Below are positions 55,544-64,000 of a stretch of DNA of 64,000 nt, in pieces. This DNA is from Alloalcanivorax gelatiniphagus (GTDB lineage: Bacteria; Pseudomonadota; Gammaproteobacteria; Pseudomonadales; Alcanivoracaceae). The position numbers and the translations under genes are program-made. The stretch spans positions 1 to 64,000 of the forward strand of contig NZ_VCQT01000033.1 of assembly GCF_005938655.1 (NCBI RefSeq). Direction: 5' to 3'. Under the pieces are notes generated by a model. It ran no database searches. It saw nothing but the letters and a program-made list of their open reading frames with translations, and had not been told where the DNA came from. How positions within the stretch are numbered: position 1 is the stretch's first letter; each line of letters starts with the position of its first letter.

Positions 55544-56701
55544 ATGAAAAGAATGCTGAAACAGCTGGCCGCCGGCGCGGTCACCGCTCTCGGGCTGAGC
55601 CTGGCCACCGTACCGGCCCAGGCCGCCGACACCATCCGTATCGGCTCCTTCCTTTCTGTTACCGGACCGGCGTCCTTCCTGGGCGATCCGGAATTGAAAA
55701 CCCTGGAGCTCTACATCGACAAGATCAACAGCAGCGGCGGCGTGCTCGGCAAAAAGCTGGAGCTGATCCACTATGACGACGCCGGTGACGCCTCCAAGGC
55801 GCGTACCTTCGCCAACCGGCTGCTGCGCCAGGACCGGGTCGATCTGATCGTCGGCGGCTCCACCACCGGCGCCACCATGGCGGCGGTGCCGTTGATCCAG
55901 CAGGCCGGCGTGCCGTTCATTTCCCTGGCCGGCGCCGAGACCATCACCACCCCGGTGAAGAAGTGGGTGTTCAAGACGCCGCAGTCCGACCGCCAGGCCG
56001 CCCGCCGTATCCTGATGGACATGAAGGAACGGGGCTTCACCAAGATCGGCCTGATTTCCGGCACCGGCGGCTTTGGCGCTTCCGGCCGTAACGTGACCAA
56101 GGAAGAGGCCCCCAACTTCGGTATCGAGATCGTCGCCGACGAGACCTACAACCCGAAGGACACCGACACCACCGCCCAGCTCACCCGTATCCGTAACACC
56201 GACGGCGTGCAGGCGATCCTCAATTTCGACTTCGGCCAGGGCCCGGCCATCGTTACCCGCAACTACGCCCAGCTGGGTATCGAGCAGCCGTTCTACCAGT
56301 CCCACGGCGTGGCCTCCGACAGCTTCCTGGAGCTGGCCGGTGACGCCGCCGAAGGTCTGCGTCTGCCCGCCTCCGCGCTGCTGGTGGCGGACAAGCTGCC
56401 GAAATCCGATCCCCAGTACGATGTGCTGAATCGCTACAAAAACGATTACGAAAGCCGCTACAACGAGTCGGTTTCCACCTTCGGCGCCTACGCCTACGAC
56501 GGTCTGCAACTGGCGGTCCAAGCGCTGATGAAAGCGGGCAGCACCGACAAGGCCAAGGTGCGTGACGCCCTGGAGAGCATCGACGGCGCGGTGGGCGTGA
56601 CCGGTACCTACCGGATGAGCCCCGAGGACCATATGGGCCTCGACGCCGAGTCCTTCCGCATCCTCGAAGTGAAGGACGGCGACTGGGCGTTGGCGGAATA
56701 A
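55544..56701 (+). CDS. Liv-type ABC transporter substrate-binding protein
   Basis: A 385-residue periplasmic protein with signal peptide ending ATVPAQAAD. It has the type-I fold of branched-chain amino-acid binding proteins (IRIGSFLSVTGPASFLGDPE, YIDKINSSGGVLG, GGSTTGATMAAVPLIQ). The frame extends upstream, but only this ATG gives a signal peptide. It heads an operon with two permeases and two ATPases. Lying beside paaX and paa genes, it may bring in phenylacetate or another aromatic acid instead of amino acids. This is inference. Confidence 0.85.
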   Translation: MKRMLKQLAAGAVTALGLSLATVPAQAADTIRIGSFLSVTGPASFLGDPELKTLELYIDKINSSGGVLGKKLELIHYDDAGDASKARTFANRLLRQDRVDLIVGGSTTGATMAAVPLIQQAGVPFISLAGAETITTPVKKWVFKTPQSDRQAARRILMDMKERGFTKIGLISGTGGFGASGRNVTKEEAPNFGIEIVADETYNPKDTDTTAQLTRIRNTDGVQAILNFDFGQGPAIVTRNYAQLGIEQPFYQSHGVASDSFLELAGDAAEGLRLPASALLVADKLPKSDPQYDVLNRYKNDYESRYNESVSTFGAYAYDGLQLAVQALMKAGSTDKAKVRDALESIDGAVGVTGTYRMSPEDHMGLDAESFRILEVKDGDWALAE

Positions 56702-56713
56702 TTCCAGGGCCTA

Positions 56714-56779
56714 ATCGCGGCTGAAGCCGCTCCTACATCGTTTCAGGCACGGTCCTGTAGGAGCGACTTCAGTCGCGAT
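56714..56779. repeat. REP pair in tail-to-tail order
   Basis: Two 24-bp inverted copies of the TAGGAGCGGCTTCAGCCGCG family flank an 18-bp spacer, with the second copy changed at two matching positions (GACTTCAGTC). The order of arms is opposite to that at 23917. It separates the binding-protein gene from the permease genes and can make a strong mRNA hairpin that favours expression of the former. Confidence 0.88.
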
Positions 56780-56835
56780 CCCCCGCCCAACCACCGCCCC
56801 ATCGCCCTCCCCCCACGACCATCCCGGGCACTATC

Positions 56836-57711
56836 ATGTTCAGCGAATTTTTCCAGTTCACCTTCTCGGGGGTCACCCTGGGCGCCATCTACGCATTGGT
56901 GGCTCTCGGTTTCACCCTGATCTACAACGCCAGCCACGTCATTAATTTTGCCCAGGGCGAATTTCTGATGATCGGCGGCATGGGCACCGTGGTCCTGATG
57001 GACGCCGGCGTGCCGATCTACTTCGCCATTCCCCTGGCCATCGCCATGTCCGGCGTGGCCGGTATCCTGCTGCACCGGCTGGCCATCGCGCCGGCGAAAA
57101 ACGCCGACGTGGTGACGCTGATCATCATCACCATCGGCGCGTCGATTTTCCTGCGCGGCCTGGCCCAGGTGTTCTGGGGCAAGGAATACCACGCCCTGCC
57201 GAATTTCAGCGCCACTGAATCGATCAACCTGGGCGGCGCCATTCTGCTCACCCAGAGTCTTTGGATTCTCGGCATCGCCGCCGTGCTGGTCACCGCCCTG
57301 GGGCTGTTCTTCACCCGCACCGCCCTGGGCAAGGCGCTGCTGGCCACCTCCATGAACAAGGACGCGGCCAGCCTGATGGGCATCAAGACCGGCGCCATTC
57401 TGATGATGGCGTTCGGCATTTCCGCGGTGATCGGCGCCGCCGCCGGCGTGATCGTGGCGCCCATCACCCTGACCTCCTACGACATCGGCATCATGCTCGG
57501 CCTGAAGGGCTTTATCGCCGCCGCCATCGGCGGCCTGGGCAGCAGCACCGGCGCCATCCTCGGTGGTCTTTTGCTGGGCCTGGCCGAGGCCTATACCGCC
57601 GGCTATATCTCGTCGGATTACAAGGACGCGGTGCCGTTCGTGATCATCCTGGCGATTCTGTTTTTCCTGCCCAACGGCCTGCTGGGCAGCCGTGCCGTGG
57701 AGCGAGTGTAA
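56836..57711 (+). CDS. Liv-type ABC transporter permease (LivH)
   Basis: A 291-residue permease with about eight helices. Family features are GVTLGAIYALVALGFTLIYNASHVINFAQGEFLMIGG at the N-terminus and a LMGIKTGAILMMAFGIS coupling region that contacts the ATPases. Its stop overlaps the next start (TAATG). It forms the transmembrane pore with the LivM-type protein that follows. Confidence 0.9.
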   Translation: MFSEFFQFTFSGVTLGAIYALVALGFTLIYNASHVINFAQGEFLMIGGMGTVVLMDAGVPIYFAIPLAIAMSGVAGILLHRLAIAPAKNADVVTLIIITIGASIFLRGLAQVFWGKEYHALPNFSATESINLGGAILLTQSLWILGIAAVLVTALGLFFTRTALGKALLATSMNKDAASLMGIKTGAILMMAFGISAVIGAAAGVIVAPITLTSYDIGIMLGLKGFIAAAIGGLGSSTGAILGGLLLGLAEAYTAGYISSDYKDAVPFVIILAILFFLPNGLLGSRAVERV

Positions 57712-58717
57712 TGAGCGAAGCGATTCCGCAAAGCCCGCCCCGGGTCCGGGCCACCGCCAAATGGCCGGGGCTGACGGTGCTAGCGGTGGTGCTGCTGGTG
57801 CTGCCGTTTCTGGCCGGCAACGACTACCACTACGACCTGATGATCAAGATCGCGCTCACCGCCGGCGTGGCGGTGGGGCTGAACCTGCTGGTGGGCTACG
57901 CCGGCCAGATCAGCCTGGGTCACGCGGCCTTCTACGCCGCCGGCGCCTATGGCAGCGCGCTGCTGGTGAGCCACTACGAAATCACCCCGGTGCCGGCCAT
58001 GCTGCTGGCCGCCGTGGGCGTGGCGGTGCTGGCCTGGCTGGTGGGCCGGCCGATTCTGCACTTGAAGGGGCACTATCTGTCCATGGCCACCCTGGGCCTG
58101 GGCGTGATCGCCGCCATTGTCATCAACAACGAAGACCAGCTCACCGGCGGGCCGGACGGCCTGACCGTGGCGCCGCTCAGCGTGTTCGGCCATGAGCTGA
58201 GCGTGTTCGGCAGCTACCAGCTGTTCGGCCTGACCATCTCCGGCACCCAGGTGTGGTACGGCATCGCCGCCGGCTTCCTGTTTTTGTCGGTGGTGTTCGC
58301 GCTGAACCTGATCGATTCGCCGTTGGGCCGCGCCCTGCGTGCGCTGCACGGCTCGGAAATCGCCGCCCAGGTGGCCGGCGTGGACACCGCCAAATTCAAG
58401 CTGCGGGTGTTCGTGATCTCCGCCGTCTACGCCAGCCTGGCGGGCAGCCTGTACGGCTACTACGGCGGCTTTATCACGCCCAACATCGCCTCGTTCACCC
58501 ACTCCATCGAGCTGATCACCATCGTCGTGCTGGGCGGCATGGCCTCCACCTACGGGGTGATTCTGGGCGCCGTGATCCTGCTGCTGATTCCCCAGTTCCT
58601 GACCGGCTTTCAAGAGCTGGAAATGGTGCTGTTCGGCGCCATTCTGATGGCGGTGATGATCTTCATGCCGCGCGGCCTGGTACCGACCCTGGCGCGCCGC
58701 TTCCAGAAGGAGGCCCC

Positions 58718-58721
<4 letters not shown>
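57711..58721 (+). CDS. Liv-type ABC transporter permease (LivM)
   Basis: A 336-residue permease with about ten helices. It has the signature VGLNLLVGYAGQISLGHAAFYAAGAY and the coupling segment GSEIAAQVAGVDTAKFKLRVF. The start is the ATG overlapping the livH stop. The gene overlaps livG by 4 bp. It is the second pore subunit. Confidence 0.9.
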
Positions 58722-59499
<778 letters not shown>

Positions 59500-59503
<4 letters not shown>

Positions 59504-60336
59504 ACGCCACCCTCTCCACGCCCACTACCCCGCGCGGCGAGCAACGGGCCGCCGCTTTCAATGACGGCGGCGCCTCGCCGGGGGACCGGGCCGACGGCAG
59601 CGCCGGCCCCATGGCCGGCAGCGGCACGCCGCTGCTGGACCTGAAAGGTATCCGCACCGGCTATGGCCGCATCGAGGCCCTGCACGGCCTGGACGTGGCC
59701 ATCCACCCCGGCGAAACCGTGGCCCTGGTGGGCGCCAACGGCGCCGGCAAGTCCACCCTGCTGAAGGTGATCTCCGGCCTGCAACCGCTCACCGCCGGCA
59801 CCGTCACCTTCGACGGCGAGGACCTGAACCGGCGCAAGGCCGCCGACCGGGTGCACCGGGGCATCATCCAGGTGCCGGAAGGCCGCCAGGTGTTCGCCGG
59901 CCTGTCGGTGGAAGACAACCTGATGCTGGGCGCCTTCAGCCGGCGCCGGGACAAGGACGTGGCCGACAACCTGGAAGCCATGTACCAGCGCTTTCCGATT
60001 CTCAAGGAAAAGCGCCGCCTGCACGCCGGCAATTTGTCCGGCGGCCAGCAGCAGATGCTGGCCATGGGGCGCGCCCTGATGGCCAAACCGCGCCTGCTGC
60101 TGCTGGATGAGCCGAGCATGGGTCTGGCGCCGCTGATCATCGAGGAAATCTTCGGCATCATCACCGAGCTGAAGCGCGAGGGCATCACCATCTTCGTGGT
60201 CGAGCAGAACGCCTCCGAGGCCCTGGCCATCGCCGACCGCGGCTATGTGCTGGAGACCGGCGACATCGTCGCCACCGGCAGCGGCGAAACACTGCTCAAC
60301 GACGACAGCGTCAAAGCCGCCTACCTGGGCGGCTGA
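59500..60336 (+). CDS. Liv-type ABC transporter ATPase (LivF) with N-terminal extension
   Basis: A 278-residue ATPase. Walker A is GANGAGKST, the signature LSGGQQQML, and Walker B LLLLDEPSMGLAP. Residues 1-45 are a Gly/Ala/Ser-rich, probably disordered extension before the conserved LLDLKGIRTGYG; LivF proteins normally begin there. The ATG overlapping livG was used. A start nearer Met38 would remove most of the extension. It is the last transporter gene, followed by a REP hairpin. Confidence 0.88.
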
Positions 60337-60355
60337 CCCCGCGCCCCTCGATTAT

Positions 60356-60392
60356 TGTAGGAGCGGCTTCAGCCGCGATAGCCGCTCCTATA
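60356..60392. repeat. REP element with shortened second arm
   Basis: A full TGTAGGAGCGGCTTCAGCCG-type unit (60356-60379) is followed by only 13 bases of the inverse copy (AGCCGCTCCTATA). It has lost the centre of the second arm. It still pairs as a hairpin and lies between the convergent livF and lipoprotein genes. Confidence 0.8.
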
Positions 60393-60411
60393 AAGTCATA
60401 CCCGCACCCGC

Positions 60412-62715
60412 TTATCGCCTCCCATCAAGGTCCCAGGTCTTTTCCTCGGTGACCGGCCCCGGCTGCCATTGCTGGACGGTGGCCGGGACGCCGGCGATGC
60501 GCAGGTAGCGCCCGTCCACCAGGAAGTCACCCAACCGACCGCTGCTCAAATGCCGCTCCCAGTAATGGTCATAGCGCGGCGGCAGCAGGCCCAGTGCCTG
60601 GCCGTTATCGTCGAGGAACCGGTAGCGCCCCAGAAACACCGGCATCGGAGTGGCCGGGTCCGGCGCTTCGCCGGTCAGTGCCCGCACGTCCACCAGCCAG
60701 GGCCGTTCACCGAGCCCATGGTCCGCGTCCCGCCATTGCCCCTGGCGGCAGCTCAAGCCAAAGGTCACCGCGCCGTCTTCGTTGGCCGGACCTCCGTCGG
60801 CGGACAATAGCCGCCACACCAGCAACGCCGGCAGTTGCCGGTCGGCGCCGGGGCGGGTGGGTCGCTTGTGTTCGATCACCCGCCAGCGCGGCGCCTCGCC
60901 GTCGCCTTCCACCTCGGCGGAAAGCTGGCAGCGGCCACTTTGTTCACGGCTCAGGCGCAGCACCGGCGCGCCGGTGTCCATGGCCCGGGGCGTCAGATCC
61001 CCGTCGTCCTGAATCAGCGGCATTTCCTCTTCCCGGGCGAATTTATCGTCGGCAACCAGCGGAATACGCACGCCCGGGGGCACGTCCACGGCGTTGTAGT
61101 GATCCGCCTTGCTGAGAAAACGCAGTTCCTTCTCGAAGGCCGGCTGGTCGGCGAAGGCCATCACCTGGACACGCAGGGTGTCGAGCCCGTCGGCCAGGCG
61201 CAGGCGCAGAAGACGCGCGCCGCCGTTGCCGAGCAGGGTCTGGAACAAATGGGCCTCGCCGGGGCGCCGCCAGTCCGGGCCGCTGGTGTCGGGCTTCGCG
61301 GGCAGGGTCTTGGCGCCCTCTTTCACAACGAGCTGGCTGAGATAATGCCCCGGGCCGCTGATCAGCAGCTCCGCACGCCGCCGGTCGAGAACCCGCAAGC
61401 GGACCTGGATGCCGTCCTCGGTGCGCGCCTCGCTGACCTTGCCCGGCGCCGGCACCGGCAGGGCCAGTTCCTTCACCGGCCCGGGCGGGTAGTAGCGGGC
61501 GGTGGCGGCGGCGCCGCGCACCTGCTCCAGGCGCTCGCCCACGCCTTCCAGGCCCAGGGGCAGCAGGCGGACCTTGGTTTCCAGGCTGCCTTTGAAGGTC
61601 TGCACGGTGGTGTTCGGCAGGGCGCCGGCGAACTGCAGATCCAGGGGCTCGCCGTCCCCATCCAGAACCACCGGGTCCTGGAACACCAGCCGGCCAAACC
61701 GGTCCCGGGCGTCCCGCCAGAGCGGGTGGTCGTAGAACAGCTCCATGCCCCAGGCGGTTTCCGCCTTGAAGGCGCCGATGGGCGAGCCGAACACCTGCTC
61801 CTCGGTGAGCGGCGGCGCCTCACCGACTTCGGCACGGGCCACCAGATCGTCGGTGCCACCGGCCACGGTGGCGGCAGCCAGGTACGGGCTCGGCGCCATC
61901 CGGGTCCAGGGCACCTTGCCATGGGCCTCACCGTATTGCCGATGGAGGACGCCGGCCTCCCAGTCGTCGGGGACCAGCGCCAGCAGTTGCCGCACCGGTT
62001 CTTCGCGCCCCATGGAATCCTGGCTTTCGTAGACCACCGCCAGGCGCTCCACCCAGCCGCTGTCGCGCTCCACCACCAGCACCCCGGACAGGTGCTCGCC
62101 GTCCCGGCCTTCGCGCAGGGTGGCGAACACCCGCTGGTCGGTAACCGCCACCACCTTGGCGCGCAGGGGCGGCAGCCCCACCACCTGGTCCAGGCGGCGC
62201 TCGGCGCCGGGCTCCGCCGGCAGGCCGGCGATCAACCCGGGAGCCGGGAACTGGCGCGGCAGCAGCCGGCCCAGGTCGTCGTCCTGCTCGGCCAGGGCGG
62301 CCAATGCCTGGCCGTCCAGGGCCCGCGCCCAGGTCGCGCCGTCGTCTTCCCCGGTACCGTCGCCGAGCCGGAAGCCTCCGCGCAACACGGCGGCCAGGGC
62401 CGGCGCCCGATCACCGGTCCAGGCGCTGCAATAAGTGCGGCTTTTGCGCTGGCCGCTGACACACAGGTTGAGCGGCGTGAGACGCAGGTCGCCGTCGTCT
62501 TCCATGCGGTAGCGCACCAGGCCCTCGGACTCGATCACCACATCATTGCGGGTGGTGCCGCTGGGCATCTGGAATTCGGCGCGGGTATAGAGCCGGTAGC
62601 CGCGCTGGTCGCCGGGCTCGGGATCGAAGGTGACGGTGTCCTGGAGCAGCTGGCAACCGCTCAGGGCGAACAGGGCAACGCACAGGGATAGCAGAGGCAA
62701 AGCGAGGCGGGTCAT
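60412..62715 (-). CDS. Large outer-envelope lipoprotein of unknown function
   Basis: A 767-residue protein. The signal peptide ends with the lipobox LSGC, so it should be lipidated at that Cys; a Gln follows, which favours the outer membrane. The rest is Arg/Asp/Gly-rich with predicted beta structure and no recognised domain. Two Cys (in LNLCVSGQ and TYCSAW) lie close together in the first third. Two further Cys lie in the C-terminal quarter (SGRCQLS and LSCRQGQ). The ATG before TRLALPLL gives the best signal peptide. It reads convergently toward livF and divides that operon from the LysR gene. I cannot assign a function. Confidence 0.72.
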   Translation of the reverse strand: MTRLALPLLSLCVALFALSGCQLLQDTVTFDPEPGDQRGYRLYTRAEFQMPSGTTRNDVVIESEGLVRYRMEDDGDLRLTPLNLCVSGQRKSRTYCSAWTGDRAPALAAVLRGGFRLGDGTGEDDGATWARALDGQALAALAEQDDDLGRLLPRQFPAPGLIAGLPAEPGAERRLDQVVGLPPLRAKVVAVTDQRVFATLREGRDGEHLSGVLVVERDSGWVERLAVVYESQDSMGREEPVRQLLALVPDDWEAGVLHRQYGEAHGKVPWTRMAPSPYLAAATVAGGTDDLVARAEVGEAPPLTEEQVFGSPIGAFKAETAWGMELFYDHPLWRDARDRFGRLVFQDPVVLDGDGEPLDLQFAGALPNTTVQTFKGSLETKVRLLPLGLEGVGERLEQVRGAAATARYYPPGPVKELALPVPAPGKVSEARTEDGIQVRLRVLDRRRAELLISGPGHYLSQLVVKEGAKTLPAKPDTSGPDWRRPGEAHLFQTLLGNGGARLLRLRLADGLDTLRVQVMAFADQPAFEKELRFLSKADHYNAVDVPPGVRIPLVADDKFAREEEMPLIQDDGDLTPRAMDTGAPVLRLSREQSGRCQLSAEVEGDGEAPRWRVIEHKRPTRPGADRQLPALLVWRLLSADGGPANEDGAVTFGLSCRQGQWRDADHGLGERPWLVDVRALTGEAPDPATPMPVFLGRYRFLDDNGQALGLLPPRYDHYWERHLSSGRLGDFLVDGRYLRIAGVPATVQQWQPGPVTEEKTWDLDGRR

Positions 62716-62803
62716 GGGGCTCCTTGATGGGGGCACGATGTGGGCGCCGCCTTACCCTAACCGCTCCGCGAAGAAAATGCAGGACCCGGTTCGCGCCAGG
62801 CTC

Positions 62804-63703
62804 TCAGACCCGGATGAGGGCCTGGAGGAAGGCGTCCGCCACCGGCGTCAGTTGCCGCGCGCGCGGATGCACCACGCACCAGGAGCGCTTCAGGGGCAGG
62901 CCCTCCACTATCAGTGTTACCAGCCGGCCGGCGTCCAGGTCGTCGGCGCAGGCTTCCCGGGGCAGCACCGCCAGCCCCAGGCCGGCGCGCACGCCGGCCT
63001 TGATCGCCTCCATGGAGCCCAGCTGCTGGCAGCGGCGCGGGCGCAACCCACGGCTTTGGTACAGGGACTCGAACACTCGGCGGCTGCCGGAGCCGGGCTC
63101 CCGAACCAGCAACGGGAAATCCAGAAAACGGTTCAGGGACACGTCCCCCACCTTCTCCAGCGGATGCCCCGGCGGCGCCACCGCCACCAGCCGGTTTTGC
63201 CGGAACGGCACGAAATTCAGGCGCCGGTCGTCGGGCACCAGGCCCATGATGGTCAGGTCATGGCGGTCCTCGCGCAGGCTTTTCAGCGCTTCGCCGTGGT
63301 TCATGACCCGCATCCGCACCTCCACCTCCGGGTGCTGCTGGCAAAAGGCCGTGATCTGCCCGGGCATGAAGTACTGGGCGCTGGTCTCCACCGCCAGGGT
63401 CAGGGTGCCCTGCATCACCCCGCGCAGTTCCGCCAGCTCCATTTCCGCCTGCCCCAGGCGCTGCATCAGGTCCTGGCCGGCCCGGCGCATGGCCTGGCCC
63501 GCCGGGGTCAGCGACAACCGCCGGCCCACGTAATCGAACAGGGGTTCGCCGATCAGATCTTCCAGATTGCGCACCTGGGCACTCACCGCCGGCTGGGTGA
63601 GGGCCAGCTCCTCGGCGGCGCGGGAATAGCTCTCCTGCTGGCACACGGTCAGAAAAATATGCAGCTGGCGCAGGGTCAGACGGCTGAGGTAGGCGGTGCT
63701 CAT
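62804..63703 (-). CDS. LysR-family regulator, possibly PycR-like
   Basis: A 299-residue regulator. The N-terminal helix-turn-helix has LRQLHIFLTVCQQESYSRAAEELALTQPAVSAQVRNLEDLIGEPLF; a LysR effector domain follows. It is divergent from a biotin carboxylase gene across 151 bp, and LysR regulators control their divergent neighbour as a rule. In Pseudomonas, PycR sits next to pycA in this arrangement. Its effector is unknown. Confidence 0.85.
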   Translation of the reverse strand: MSTAYLSRLTLRQLHIFLTVCQQESYSRAAEELALTQPAVSAQVRNLEDLIGEPLFDYVGRRLSLTPAGQAMRRAGQDLMQRLGQAEMELAELRGVMQGTLTLAVETSAQYFMPGQITAFCQQHPEVEVRMRVMNHGEALKSLREDRHDLTIMGLVPDDRRLNFVPFRQNRLVAVAPPGHPLEKVGDVSLNRFLDFPLLVREPGSGSRRVFESLYQSRGLRPRRCQQLGSMEAIKAGVRAGLGLAVLPREACADDLDAGRLVTLIVEGLPLKRSWCVVHPRARQLTPVADAFLQALIRV

Positions 63704-63854
63704 AGGGTCAATAAATCATGGCCAGGGAGTAAGCGAGTGCTTACATATAAGTAATTAATTATGTTGCCTCATAGTAATATCAATTTCTTTATCCCGCCAT
63801 TTTCCCGCTACCGTGCCTCCACTGACGCCCCCAGGGGCTCTCGGGAGACGCAGC

Positions 63855-64000
63855 ATGCCGATAAAAAAAATCCTTATCGCCAACCGGGGCGAGATCGCGG
63901 TGCGCATCGTGCGCGCCTGCGCCGAACTGGGCATCCGCTCGGTGGCGGTGTTCACCGAACCGGACCGCTACGCGCTGCACGTGAAGCGCGCCGATGAAGC
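63855..64000 (+). CDS. Biotin carboxylase, probably pyruvate carboxylase subunit A (5' part)
   Basis: The first 48 residues are visible, opening [20 protein letters not shown], and the gene runs off the window. This is the N-terminal Rossmann part of biotin carboxylases. The variant [16 protein letters not shown]... LHVKRADEA resembles pyruvate carboxylase subunit A of Pseudomonas more than AccC, and the divergent LysR gene supports that. The ATG is chosen from the family start. Subunit B would lie to the right. Confidence 0.75.
   Translation, partial: MPIKKILIANRGEIAVRIVRACAELGIRSVAVFTEPDRYALHVKRADE

Overview
The window is GC-rich DNA from a gammaproteobacterium. The housekeeping order (xseB, ispA, dxs, then pgpA, thiL, nusB, ribH, ribB, ribE on the opposite strand) is the Pseudomonas-type neighbourhood. 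The protein families (CrbS/CrbR-type acetate switch, MxtR-like kinase, paa genes, TRAP and Liv transporters) suit a marine or soil hydrocarbon and aromatics degrader such as Alcanivoracaceae or a relative. That placement is inference only. No rRNA, tRNA or CRISPR array was seen.

Layout. (1) 1-9.3 kb: an acetate-switch block with a LuxR-type regulator convergent to a giant transporter-kinase hybrid, a small membrane protein, a DnaQ-like exonuclease, a cNMP/CBS/DUF294 protein, and a sodium:solute symporter with its DUF4212 partner. (2) 9.4-11.3 kb: dusC, a GFA-family protein and xseB. (3) 11.3-20.9 kb: a chaperone-usher pilus operon (pilin, chaperone, frameshifted usher, tip adhesin) that continues into a LysM/FecR protein and a CHASE2 histidine kinase, with a divergent OmpR-type regulator. 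This module separates xseB from ispA. (4) 21-28.4 kb: ispA, dxs, a REP hairpin, then the pgpA-thiL-nusB-ribH-ribB-ribE operon. (5) 28.6-33.6 kb: a 1314-residue autotransporter and a divergent AraC regulator.

(6) 33.8-44.3 kb is the most interesting region. It is a catabolic island with a MarR regulator, the lower nicotinate/picolinate pathway (nicD, nicE, nicF), an amidohydrolase-fold decarboxylase, a TRAP transporter, and a Rieske oxygenase whose ferredoxin, reductase and alpha subunit are read as one 950-residue chain, followed by a beta subunit. The same 18-bp operator-like sequence, or close relatives of it, lies before three of its transcription units. The ring-opening 2,5-dihydroxypyridine dioxygenase expected between these enzymes is absent.

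(7) 44.3-49.3 kb: a GFA protein, an EamA transporter, two small membrane proteins, rlmA, and an AT-rich decayed island bounded by copies of a short inverted-repeat element. The island holds a broken polymorphic-toxin C-terminus, a putative orphan immunity protein and a histidine kinase remnant. (8) 49.3-60.4 kb: part of the phenylacetate catabolon (paaG, I, J, K, Y and the repressor paaX) plus a five-gene Liv-type ABC transporter. (9) 60.4-64 kb: a large unknown lipoprotein, a LysR regulator and the start of a divergent biotin carboxylase gene, probably pyruvate carboxylase subunit A.

Two features, the usher frameshift and the Rieske reductase-oxygenase fusion, could each result from a single missing base. 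They should be checked against reads before biological meaning is attached.
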